Below are positions 41,344 to 48,883 of a DNA stretch of 64,000 nucleotides, one piece after another. The translations under genes and the position numbers were made by a program. Below the pieces are notes generated by a model that saw only the letters and a program-made list of their open reading frames with translations, was not told where the DNA came from and did no database searches. Each line of letters starts with the position of its first letter. The stretch's first letter is position 1. The stretch is from positions 663,501 to 727,500 of the forward strand of contig NZ_CP089538.1 in NCBI RefSeq assembly GCF_021233055.1, read 5' to 3'. The DNA is from Spirosoma oryzicola. GTDB taxonomy: Bacteria; Bacteroidota; Bacteroidia; Cytophagales; Spirosomataceae.

Positions 41344-42678
41344 ATGAAATCGACATTTTTAACCCTAATCGCTCTTAGCACGATTGGTTTCGCTCAGGCT
41401 CAGAATCAAACGGCAGCTGTTACGGTGCCCGACGATCTGAAAGCGTTGGTGCAGCAGGCGAACACAAACTATCCCGCGCTGAAGCAGCAGCAACAACAGA
41501 TCCAGGCTGGCGAAGTACGGGTCGATATTGCCCGGACGGCTATGCGGCCCAGCGCTACCCTGAACGGTACGTACACGTATGTAACGCCAGTCCCCCAATT
41601 TGCTATTCCGCTGAATGGGCAGGAAGTCGTTGCTAAACTGGCTCCCAACAACAACATCAACGCGAACGTATCCGTTGGGCAAACCATCTACGACTTTGGC
41701 CGGACGGATGCCGCAATCAAGCAGGCCGCTGATAACGTGCAGATTCTGCGCCGAAACTTTGAGCTGACGCAGCAAACGCTTGGCTATCAGGTGGCAGCGG
41801 CTTATTACGGCATCGGGTACTTACAGCAGGGCATTATCGTTCAGGACTCGGTGATTAAAACGGCAGCGGCTAATGTGCGTTTGCTGGCATCCCGCTTGCA
41901 GAATGGCGATGCACTTGAGTACGATGTACTGACGCAGCAGGTACGACTGAAAGCGTCAACCAACCGCAAGATCGAACTGCAAAATCAACTGGAGCGTCAG
42001 TTAGCGACCTTAACGTACCTGACCGGTGTGGCCAATCCTGCTACCGATCTGGCGATACAGCAGTTTCAGTTAGGTGTGCAGACGGCTCCGGTACAACTGT
42101 TTGATATTGAGGGTCAGCTACAGTCGGCAGCTACCGGCAACAAAGAAGTTCAACTGGCCCAGGACCGGGTTCGGGCGGCTGAAACGGACGTTCTGGTTTA
42201 CAACCGGGCTGGCCAGCCCAGTATTAGCTTCAGTGGGTCAGCGGGTTACAAAAATGGTTATCCGCTTGAGGTCGAAAAGCTCCGGGCTAACATGGCTGCT
42301 GGGGTCAACATTGTAGCACCCCTTTACGCGGGCCGACGGTACAAACTGCAAAATCAAGCCGCTCAATTGAACCTGAATGCGAGCCGATATGCCGTTGAAA
42401 CCGCCAATGCACAATTGCGACAAACGATTGCACAGCTAAACGCCGACATACGGAGTAACCAGACTCGGTTAGCCAACCTCGAAACGCAGGTAGTTCAGGC
42501 ACGTAAGGCCCTGCAAATTGCCAATGCCCGGTTGCGGAACGGTGTTATTACCAACGTAGAACTACAAAGCGCTGAAACCGGCGTAGAGGAAGCCGAACTG
42601 GGCCGCCTGACTTTTCAGTACCAGTTACTGCTCAATCAGCTGGAACTGAAGCGGCTGTTGGGTGAACCGTTGTTCTAA
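41344..42678 (+). CDS. TolC-family outer-membrane efflux channel
   Basis: A 444-residue outer-membrane factor. Signal peptide MKSTFLTLIALSTIGFAQAQ supports the ATG at 41344; an in-frame TTG at 41329 is less likely. Two OEP repeats are visible, each with a long coiled-coil helix (about 35-75 and 120-215; 265-310 and 345-420), Ala/Gln rich, with ARTAMRPSATLNGTYTY and GAGQP-like YNRAGQPSISFSGSAGY strands. It forms a trimeric channel for the adaptor and pump encoded just upstream; all three form one operon under MarR control. Confidence 0.94.
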   Translation: MKSTFLTLIALSTIGFAQAQNQTAAVTVPDDLKALVQQANTNYPALKQQQQQIQAGEVRVDIARTAMRPSATLNGTYTYVTPVPQFAIPLNGQEVVAKLAPNNNINANVSVGQTIYDFGRTDAAIKQAADNVQILRRNFELTQQTLGYQVAAAYYGIGYLQQGIIVQDSVIKTAAANVRLLASRLQNGDALEYDVLTQQVRLKASTNRKIELQNQLERQLATLTYLTGVANPATDLAIQQFQLGVQTAPVQLFDIEGQLQSAATGNKEVQLAQDRVRAAETDVLVYNRAGQPSISFSGSAGYKNGYPLEVEKLRANMAAGVNIVAPLYAGRRYKLQNQAAQLNLNASRYAVETANAQLRQTIAQLNADIRSNQTRLANLETQVVQARKALQIANARLRNGVITNVELQSAETGVEEAELGRLTFQYQLLLNQLELKRLLGEPLF

Positions 42679-42816
42679 AAGATCGTATTCCGAAGATTAC
42701 AAAGCAGCAGCTGTATCCGAATACGAGTCATTTGTTAAAAAACGATTAGTAAAGCAACAAAGAATAGTAACCAACCGTTACTAACGAATGGTAGCGGACT
42801 TCCTTACCGATCGATT

Positions 42817-43056
42817 ATGAAAGCGCGTGTTACGGAGATATTGAAAAACTTTGGCGTTGCAGAATCCGCCATTACGAACGATGTACACTTTGTTCGCGAC
42901 CTTGGCTTGGACAGCCTCGATACCGTCGATCTGATCATGCGATTGGAGCAGGAGTTCGGTATTCGGATTCCTGACGAAGACTACCCGAAACTAACGACGC
43001 TGCAAGGAGTCTTAGATTACCTCGAACACGAACAGCGCGTATCGGTTACGGCATAA
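42817..43056 (+). CDS. Acyl carrier protein
   Basis: A 79-residue acyl carrier protein with the phosphopantetheine site Ser33 in GLDSLDTVDLIMRLEQEFGIRIPDEDYP. It is not the ordinary housekeeping acpP location (no fabF or rpmF neighbours), so it may be a specialised carrier. It has its own space after the TolC gene (138 bases) and ends at a strong convergent terminator. Which synthase it serves is not shown. Confidence 0.93.
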   Translation: MKARVTEILKNFGVAESAITNDVHFVRDLGLDSLDTVDLIMRLEQEFGIRIPDEDYPKLTTLQGVLDYLEHEQRVSVTA

Positions 43057-43061
43057 TCTAA

Positions 43062-43112
43062 TTGGTCAATGCATTGGCTGGCGTCGCGCACGCCAGCCAA
43101 TGCATTGACCAA
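43062..43112. terminator. 23-bp-arm bidirectional terminator
   Basis: Exact arms at 43062-43084 and 43090-43112 with a 5-base loop, followed by CTGCTTTTTTTAT. It separates the convergent acyl carrier protein and comB genes. Confidence 0.85.
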
Positions 43113-43121
43113 CTGCTTTTT

Positions 43122-43832
43122 TTATACTTCCATACTCACCAGCGAATTGCCCCGCAAAACAGGAACAACATCGTAAAGATCGTGTTGTAGACAGTAGGTG
43201 ATGTCTTTCTGAATGCCCAGCCGTTGCAAGCGCCGAATGTGCGACGAGTTTGCCAGATAGCTAGGCAGATTATCTTTACCCTGGCAGTAAAGCCGCCAAG
43301 CCATGATGGCACTGTCTTCCGCCATCGCGTAGCTTTCCTTTAACCGTTCTACCAGCGCTCCGGCAAATAACGTGTCCTCCAGGTTGACGCGGCCTTTCCA
43401 GCCAGCGCACAAAACCAGCACGTCATACGGCTCCGTTTTCAAGCTTCGCGCAATAGCGTCCAGATTCAGGAACGACCCGACCAGCACTTTTACGGCTCCC
43501 CGCGAACGAGTGATTGCTAATGTACCATTGGTTGTTGTCATCGCCACATCAGCGCCCCGAATCTGCTCGTCCATGTAGGTGAATGGCGAGTTGTCGAGTT
43601 CAAAACCCTCTACTTTACGGGCGTTACGCTCGGCAGCCGCCAGGTAACCGCGCTCCTGCCACTGCCGACATTCGTCAATGGTTGCTACGGGTATAATGCT
43701 ATTAACCCCGTAAGCGAAAGCCGTAACCATGCACGATGTTGCGCGAAATACGTCGGCAACCACCACAATGGTATTTTCGGTGGTGTGAAGGTGTAATAAA
43801 TCAGGGGTTAAGCAAACGTCAATTTGTTTCAT
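43122..43832 (-). CDS. comB: 2-phosphosulfolactate phosphatase
   Basis: A 236-residue member of the ComB family (DUF/PF04029): IDVCLTPDLLHLH start, VVVADVFRATSCMVTAF, MTTTNGTLAITRSRGAVKVLVGSFLNLDAIA and VLVLCAGWKGRVNLEDTLFAGALVERL. The archaeal enzyme dephosphorylates 2-phosphosulfolactate in coenzyme M synthesis; in bacteria homologues can feed sulfolactate. No comA, comC or sulfonate genes are beside it, so its product may be used elsewhere. It is followed by a long hairpin and then gcvT on the same strand. Confidence 0.9.
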   Translation of the reverse strand: MKQIDVCLTPDLLHLHTTENTIVVVADVFRATSCMVTAFAYGVNSIIPVATIDECRQWQERGYLAAAERNARKVEGFELDNSPFTYMDEQIRGADVAMTTTNGTLAITRSRGAVKVLVGSFLNLDAIARSLKTEPYDVLVLCAGWKGRVNLEDTLFAGALVERLKESYAMAEDSAIMAWRLYCQGKDNLPSYLANSSHIRRLQRLGIQKDITYCLQHDLYDVVPVLRGNSLVSMEV

Positions 43833-43839
43833 AGAGCGA

Positions 43840-43941
43840 TGTCTGAACCAGGATTTTTCTGATTAAACTGATCCTATCGATTATGTCGTAGAGACACTAA
43901 TCAGGGTCGTCACTCAAATCAAAAAAATCCTGGTTCAGACA
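43840..43941. repeat. Inverted repeat with 25-bp arms between comB and gcvT
   Basis: Arms at 43840-43864 and 43917-43941 match at 24 of 25 positions, core TGTCTGAACCAGGATTTTT, around a 52-base spacer. The right arm abuts the gcvT stop codon; the left lies just upstream of the comB start. Possible gcvT terminator or repeat-type element. Confidence 0.65.
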
Positions 43942-43942
43942 G

Positions 43943-45034
43943 TTATTTTTTCACGAAAGGAAGTTTAACAACGTGCGATTTTAAGAGACGATCCCGCACT
44001 TTAACGTAGATTTCTGAGCCAGGTTTGCTAACAGCGGTTGGAACATACCCCAGACCAATACCTTTGCCGAGCGTAGGCGATTGAGTGCCCGACGTTACTT
44101 CGCCAATGGTATTGCCGTCGGCATCGGTCAGTTCATAATGCCCGCGTGGGATACCCCGGTCAATCATTTCAAAGCCAACCAGTTTTTTGCCCACACCCTG
44201 TTCTTTCTGGCTCTTCAGTACGTCGGCGTCAACGAAATCGTGGGTAAACTTAGTAACCCAGCCCAGCCCCGCTTCGATAGGAGACGTTTCGTCGGTAATG
44301 TCGTTTCCGTAGAGATTATAGCCCATTTCTAACCGGAGCGTGTCGCGCGCGCCAAGACCAATCGGCTTGATACCGTAAGGCTTTCCGGCTTCCATGATCG
44401 CATTCCATACGCCTTCAGCCTGGTGGTTTGACACGTAAATTTCGAATCCACCCGCGCCGGTATAGCCCGTTGCCGATACGATCACGTTCGCGTAACCGGC
44501 AAAATCGGTTTTCTCGAATGTGTAATAGCCCATCGAGTCCAGCTTGGCGGGGGTAAGTGATTCCAGCGCCTTAGCCGCTAACGGTCCCTGAACGGCAAAC
44601 AAGGCCATATCGTCGGAAATATTAACCAGCGTAACGTCGTAGTCAGGTGCGTACTGGTTGATCCAGTTCCAATCCTTCTCAATATTCGACGCGTTGACAA
44701 CCAGCATGTATTCGGTTGCGCTGATACGGTACACGAGCAGGTCATCAACAATGCCGCCCCGACCGTTGGGCAGGTAGCTGTACTGAACCTTACCGTCGAA
44801 GAGGGTGCTGGCGTCATTGGCCGAAACCCGCTGAATCAGGTCCAGGGCACCGTCGCCTTTGAGAATGAACTCACCCATGTGCGACACGTCGAACATACCG
44901 ACGCCGTTGCGGACGGTATTGTGCTCGTCCAGATCGGACGAATAACGAACGGGCATCTCGAAGCCCGCAAACGGCACGATCTTCGCGCCTAATTGCTGAT
45001 GAATGTGATGGAGAGGGACTTGCTTAAGCGACAT
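43943..45034 (-). CDS. gcvT: Glycine cleavage system aminomethyltransferase (T protein)
   Basis: A 363-residue tetrahydrofolate-dependent T protein, transferring the aminomethyl group from the lipoyl H protein to give methylene-THF and ammonia. It shows the family start HQQLGAKIVPFAGFEMPVRYS, GVGMFDVSHMGEF, the folate/substrate region SPIEAGLGWVTKF and the C-terminal barrel GEVTSGTQSPTLGKGIGLGYV. gcvH and gcvP are not in this window. The gene stands as its own unit, with a 70-base gap to the TonB-domain gene. Confidence 0.96.
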   Translation of the reverse strand: MSLKQVPLHHIHQQLGAKIVPFAGFEMPVRYSSDLDEHNTVRNGVGMFDVSHMGEFILKGDGALDLIQRVSANDASTLFDGKVQYSYLPNGRGGIVDDLLVYRISATEYMLVVNASNIEKDWNWINQYAPDYDVTLVNISDDMALFAVQGPLAAKALESLTPAKLDSMGYYTFEKTDFAGYANVIVSATGYTGAGGFEIYVSNHQAEGVWNAIMEAGKPYGIKPIGLGARDTLRLEMGYNLYGNDITDETSPIEAGLGWVTKFTHDFVDADVLKSQKEQGVGKKLVGFEMIDRGIPRGHYELTDADGNTIGEVTSGTQSPTLGKGIGLGYVPTAVSKPGSEIYVKVRDRLLKSHVVKLPFVKK

Positions 45035-45104
45035 TTGCGCGGAATTTATCCGGCGAATTTACGAACAGATTATAGGTTTTGTCCTGTGGTTGTTCAGATT
45101 AACT

Positions 45105-46562
45105 TCAATGAAGCGAAAAATTGATCGGTAGGTTGTACAGGACCCGGACGTTCTGACCTCGTAAGGAACCCGGTTTCCAGCGACCGCTCATTTTTCTAAC
45201 TACGCGCAGAGCCTCTTTGTCCAGTTCGGGATGCACACTGTTGATCACTTCGTAGTCGCATAACGTACCATCCGTACAAACCACAAACTTAATAAACACT
45301 TTTCCTTCAGCACCAGACCGTTGTGCGTTAACAGGATAACTTAGGTTCTGCGCCAGGAAACTACCCAACGCGTTCATCCCCCCTTTGAATTCGGCTTGTT
45401 TTTCGACTTCGGTGTATCGCAGCGTATCGCTTCCGCTAATGTATGCTTTCCCCTGCTGACAAATACCTTTATCATACTGCTCGTCAAAGCCGTACGATCC
45501 GTCTTTGTAGCGACCCGTCCAGACACCTTGTTTAAGGCCATTCTGGTACAAACCCTGTTCTACCAATGTCGTTTGCTGTGAGCTGTCGGTTTGTGATTCT
45601 ACCGCTTCTGTGTAGACGGCATAACCGTTTCCTTCTTTTACGAGCTGCTGTCCTGCATCGTTCCAGTAAGAGGTCACCTCAATAGGTTTGTTGGTAGCAA
45701 ATACGGTGGTACTATTGCTCGTCCATACGCGCTTGATCTGGCCGTTGGGATGCCACGATGTAAAGGCAAACCCGGTATCCGTTGCTTCCGATTTCTGGGC
45801 CACTAATCCGTTCGGGTGGTAAGTCGTCTCTATGCCCGTTGGTTTTCCACCGTTATAGTAGGTTTGTTTCAGTAGATCCCCCGACTCGCTGAACGTTAAA
45901 ACCTTGCCCTCCCACAGACTATCGGTATGATAATAGCCATGACGACGGGTCGGGGGATTGGATGAATCGTTTTTAGTATCTGTCTCGCGTATGAACGGTA
46001 TGCGGTATTCTTCTTTCCAGGACGAACCTTTGGTTCTGTACACAATAATGTCGCCGTTGGCAAAGCCGTTGCTATCCAGCGGAGATACCTGTTTGAATCG
46101 AACGTTAGCGCTGCTGTCCGTCAGGCGTTTTTGATCGGCATCGAAGTATGCGATTTGTGCTCCGTCGCGATAAACGAATGGCTGATTGGCTTTAAAGGCT
46201 ACTGAAGCCGTTATTTGCTGCCGAACGGCTTTCCCGCCTTTCTTGGCTGCTTTCCAGGCGTTGAAAAGGTGAAAGACCCGCAGCGCTTCCCGGTTAAAGT
46301 CGGGCCGCAGATTATTCATCAGCTTTACATCGGATGGCTTGCCATCGGGTTCGATAACAGCGCTGATAATAACCCGTCCGCCAACACCAGCTGCTTCAGC
46401 CGCAATAGGTTTTCGCAGATTAGCCTGAACGAAGGTGTTGAAGTAAGCAATGCCACCGCGCGGCTCGGCAACGCTATCGACTTCAAATGACTGGTAAGGC
46501 GTTTGTTGAGCGACAGCCGTCAAAGACAACAATAGTAAGCCAAAAAGAAAGAATCGCTTCAT
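45105..46562 (-). CDS. Exported TonB-domain/MORN-like repeat protein (paralogue 1)
   Basis: A 485-residue protein with a signal peptide (MKRFFLFGLLLLSLTAVAQQ). Residues about 35-135 look like a divergent TonB C-terminal domain (FNTFVQANLRKPIAAEA, GRVIISAVIEPDG, NREALRVF); the middle (about 190-370) holds MORN/YwqK-like repeats (GLKQGVWTGRYKDGSYG, HPNGQIKRV, NPNGLVAQ-type); the C-terminus is a second, canonical TonB C-terminal domain (about 385-485). There is no membrane anchor beyond the signal peptide, so it is not a usual energy-transducing TonB. It is a close paralogue of the next gene, in tandem. Function is unknown. Confidence 0.85.
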   Translation of the reverse strand: MKRFFLFGLLLLSLTAVAQQTPYQSFEVDSVAEPRGGIAYFNTFVQANLRKPIAAEAAGVGGRVIISAVIEPDGKPSDVKLMNNLRPDFNREALRVFHLFNAWKAAKKGGKAVRQQITASVAFKANQPFVYRDGAQIAYFDADQKRLTDSSANVRFKQVSPLDSNGFANGDIIVYRTKGSSWKEEYRIPFIRETDTKNDSSNPPTRRHGYYHTDSLWEGKVLTFSESGDLLKQTYYNGGKPTGIETTYHPNGLVAQKSEATDTGFAFTSWHPNGQIKRVWTSNSTTVFATNKPIEVTSYWNDAGQQLVKEGNGYAVYTEAVESQTDSSQQTTLVEQGLYQNGLKQGVWTGRYKDGSYGFDEQYDKGICQQGKAYISGSDTLRYTEVEKQAEFKGGMNALGSFLAQNLSYPVNAQRSGAEGKVFIKFVVCTDGTLCDYEVINSVHPELDKEALRVVRKMSGRWKPGSLRGQNVRVLYNLPINFSLH

Positions 46563-46653
46563 GGGAGTTAAATGGGATAGAAAGACATTTAGTAAGTAAT
46601 CAGATACGCTTCCGGCAGTCGCAAAACGGGCGTGTATTGGTGCCGGGTAGAGA

Positions 46654-48111
46654 CTACAATAGGGAGAAGCTGATGGGTATGTTGTATTTTGTTCGTGATT
46701 TCTGACCTCGCTGAATGCCTGGCTGCCAGTGGCCGCTCATTTTTTCGACAACCCGCAGGGCTTCCTGATCCAGATCGGGATGCAGGCCTTTCACGATATC
46801 ATAATCACACAAACTACCATCTTCACAAACCACGAAGCTGACAAAGACTTTGCCCTGAGCCCTGTCTCGCTGAGCACTGACCGGATACCGCAAATTTGCG
46901 TTTAGAAAATCCTGCAACCCTACTAGTCCCCCCTTGAACTTGGGATCTTCTTCTAACTGGTTGTAATGAACGGTATCTGCGTTCGCTGTCCAGGATTTCC
47001 CTGACTGAAAAATGCCCTTACTGTATTGTTCTTCGTACTGGTAAGAGTTGTCTGCGTATTGACCGGTCCATTTCCCCTGCTTAACGCTGTTTTCGTAGGC
47101 TCCCTGTTCCGTATAAGAAATTTGCTTAGCTGGCTCCTTTCGCGATTTGACGGTTTGGGAAAAGACAGCCCACCCGTTTCCGTTCTTAACCAACTGACGG
47201 CCTGTGCTATCCCAGAGTCCAATACATTGGTTTGAAATCAGTTCGTGGGACGGACCAGCCGTCATTATTTCTTGTACTGACTTAATCTGACCCGTATCAT
47301 ACCAGGAGAATACAAGCTGGCCAGTACCTGAGTAATCTCGTTTTTCGGCGATTATTCCGTTTGCGTGGTAGAAGAGATGCGTATCAGCTGGCCGATTATT
47401 TTTGTAGGTGACTTTTTCGAGCAAGTTGCCTTCTTTATCGATTGTATAGATGGAGCCCAAGCCATCCTGCATCGCACTTTTGTAGCCTACCTGATACACC
47501 GGATGACCCAAAGGGCTTACGCGCTGCGTCCTTCTGCGTAGCAAACGATCTCTGTAATGCTCCTCCCACGTTTTGCCGTTTAGTTTATAGACAATACGAT
47601 CGCCGTTCGGCAAACCATTCGTATCAACCGGCACTACTTCCTTAAAAGCTACTACATTGCTGACGTTCGTAGACGCTTGATTGTTGTCATTCAGATAGGT
47701 AATAATTGTTCCGTTCCAATAAGTAAACGGGGCGTTAGGCTCAACAAGTACAGGAGCCGTTATTTGCTGTCGAACGGCTTTGCCATCTTTCTGCGCGGGT
47801 TTCCAGGCTTTGAAAAGTTTGAATACCCGCAACGCTTCACGGTCGCAGTCAGGACGTAAGTGATTGACCAGTTTTACGTTGGAGGTGCTGCCATCAGGTT
47901 CGACAACGGCGCTGACAATGATTCGGCCACCAATGCCTTCCGCCTGGGCCGCAATGGGTTTTCGTAAATTGGCTTGGATAAACGTGTTCAGCGAAGCAAT
48001 ACCGCCATGAGGACTAGCGACACTATCAACTTCAAAGGATTGGTAAGGTGTTTGCTGGGCAAAGGAACTGACACTGATAAAAAGCAAAAAGCAACGGAAA
48101 AGAACCTTCAT
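46654..48111 (-). CDS. Exported TonB-domain/MORN-like repeat protein (paralogue 2)
   Basis: A 485-residue paralogue of equal length to the neighbour, sharing QTPYQSFEVDSVA, LNTFIQANLRKPIAA and the C-terminal LRYPVSAQRDRAQGKVFVSFVV plus GHWQPGIQRGQ. Signal peptide, N-terminal TonB-like domain, MORN/YwqK-type repeats (YENSVKQGKWTGQYADNSY, FYHANGIIAEKRDY), C-terminal TonB domain. Tandem duplication followed by moderate divergence explains the pair. Start and length match those of the paralogue. What they bind is not known. Confidence 0.85.
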   Translation of the reverse strand: MKVLFRCFLLFISVSSFAQQTPYQSFEVDSVASPHGGIASLNTFIQANLRKPIAAQAEGIGGRIIVSAVVEPDGSTSNVKLVNHLRPDCDREALRVFKLFKAWKPAQKDGKAVRQQITAPVLVEPNAPFTYWNGTIITYLNDNNQASTNVSNVVAFKEVVPVDTNGLPNGDRIVYKLNGKTWEEHYRDRLLRRRTQRVSPLGHPVYQVGYKSAMQDGLGSIYTIDKEGNLLEKVTYKNNRPADTHLFYHANGIIAEKRDYSGTGQLVFSWYDTGQIKSVQEIMTAGPSHELISNQCIGLWDSTGRQLVKNGNGWAVFSQTVKSRKEPAKQISYTEQGAYENSVKQGKWTGQYADNSYQYEEQYSKGIFQSGKSWTANADTVHYNQLEEDPKFKGGLVGLQDFLNANLRYPVSAQRDRAQGKVFVSFVVCEDGSLCDYDIVKGLHPDLDQEALRVVEKMSGHWQPGIQRGQKSRTKYNIPISFSLL

Positions 48112-48182
48112 AAACAGGAATGATGTAGATAGCCGCTAAGGTATACTAAAAGCAAATTCCTGGTACGTATTCGCCGATAAAT

Positions 48183-48824
48183 TTAAGGGGTAAGCGGGCT
48201 TATCGATAATCGGTCAACACCAACTGCTACAAGTTGCTCAAGTTCTGCTTCGGTTGCGCCGTCGGCCACAATTTTGACGCCTACGGACTTAGCAACGCAA
48301 CGACGAAAGGCCAGTGCCGCATCCAGCGAAAAATGGGTCGGTAAAGCACCCGTTTTATCTTTTATAAAATCGGCTCCGGCATCGGTCGCTAATTTGATCA
48401 TCGCTTTCGTCTGATCCTCGTCGAGCAAAGACGATTCGAGAATAACTGTGAAAAACGTTTCCTGCGCGTGAGCCAACGCGACTAGCTTGGCTAGTTCGAC
48501 TTTGAGCCAGACGGAAGTGGGGGAGAACAACGCCGATGTATTCAGGACAACTTCTAGTTCACCCGCTCCGTCGCGCAAAGCCCACTCCAGTTCGGCTTGT
48601 TTTGCTTCGGTGCGCTGATACCCGAACGGATAACCAATAACCGTCGACAGAACCGCCGGGTGGTTGTCGCCTAGTTCGCGCCGGAACTTCTTAACCCAGA
48701 ATGGCGCAACGGTCAGGCCCGCCAGACCAAGCTGGGTAACCTCGTCGAGCGCTTCGTATTGCTGGTTGATCGTGACACCGGGGTGTAGCAGTGTTCGTTC
48801 GATATAAGGGAAAAGATGATTCAC
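48183..48824 (-). CDS. deoC: Deoxyribose-phosphate aldolase
   Basis: A 213-residue class I aldolase that splits deoxyribose-5-phosphate into glyceraldehyde-3-phosphate and acetaldehyde. It shows GLTVAPFWVKK, VLSTVIGYPFGYQRTEAKQAE, the Schiff-base Lys in GADFIKDKTGA and the closing VGVKIVADGATEAELEQLVAVGVDRLSIS. It is slightly divergent around the active-site strand (FIKDKTG rather than FIKTSTG). No other nucleoside-catabolism gene is adjacent. Confidence 0.88.
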   Translation of the reverse strand: MNHLFPYIERTLLHPGVTINQQYEALDEVTQLGLAGLTVAPFWVKKFRRELGDNHPAVLSTVIGYPFGYQRTEAKQAELEWALRDGAGELEVVLNTSALFSPTSVWLKVELAKLVALAHAQETFFTVILESSLLDEDQTKAMIKLATDAGADFIKDKTGALPTHFSLDAALAFRRCVAKSVGVKIVADGATEAELEQLVAVGVDRLSISPLTP

Positions 48825-48834
48825 GGCCGTTGAT

Positions 48835-48871
48835 AAACAAATGGACGACCAAATTGGTCGTCCATTTGTTT
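48835..48871. terminator. 18-bp-arm hairpin after the pseudouridine synthase gene
   Basis: Exact arms at 48835-48852 and 48854-48871; the central bases AAATT would form the loop. It follows the minus-strand pseudouridine synthase stop and precedes the deoC start. Confidence 0.7.
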
Positions 48872-48883
48872 GCTCTGAGAATA

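Noticed and set aside
43840..43941. Glycine riboswitch near gcvT
   Set aside because: The repeat lies downstream of gcvT, not upstream, and has no tandem aptamer-like conserved bases; the gap upstream of gcvT is only 70 bases.
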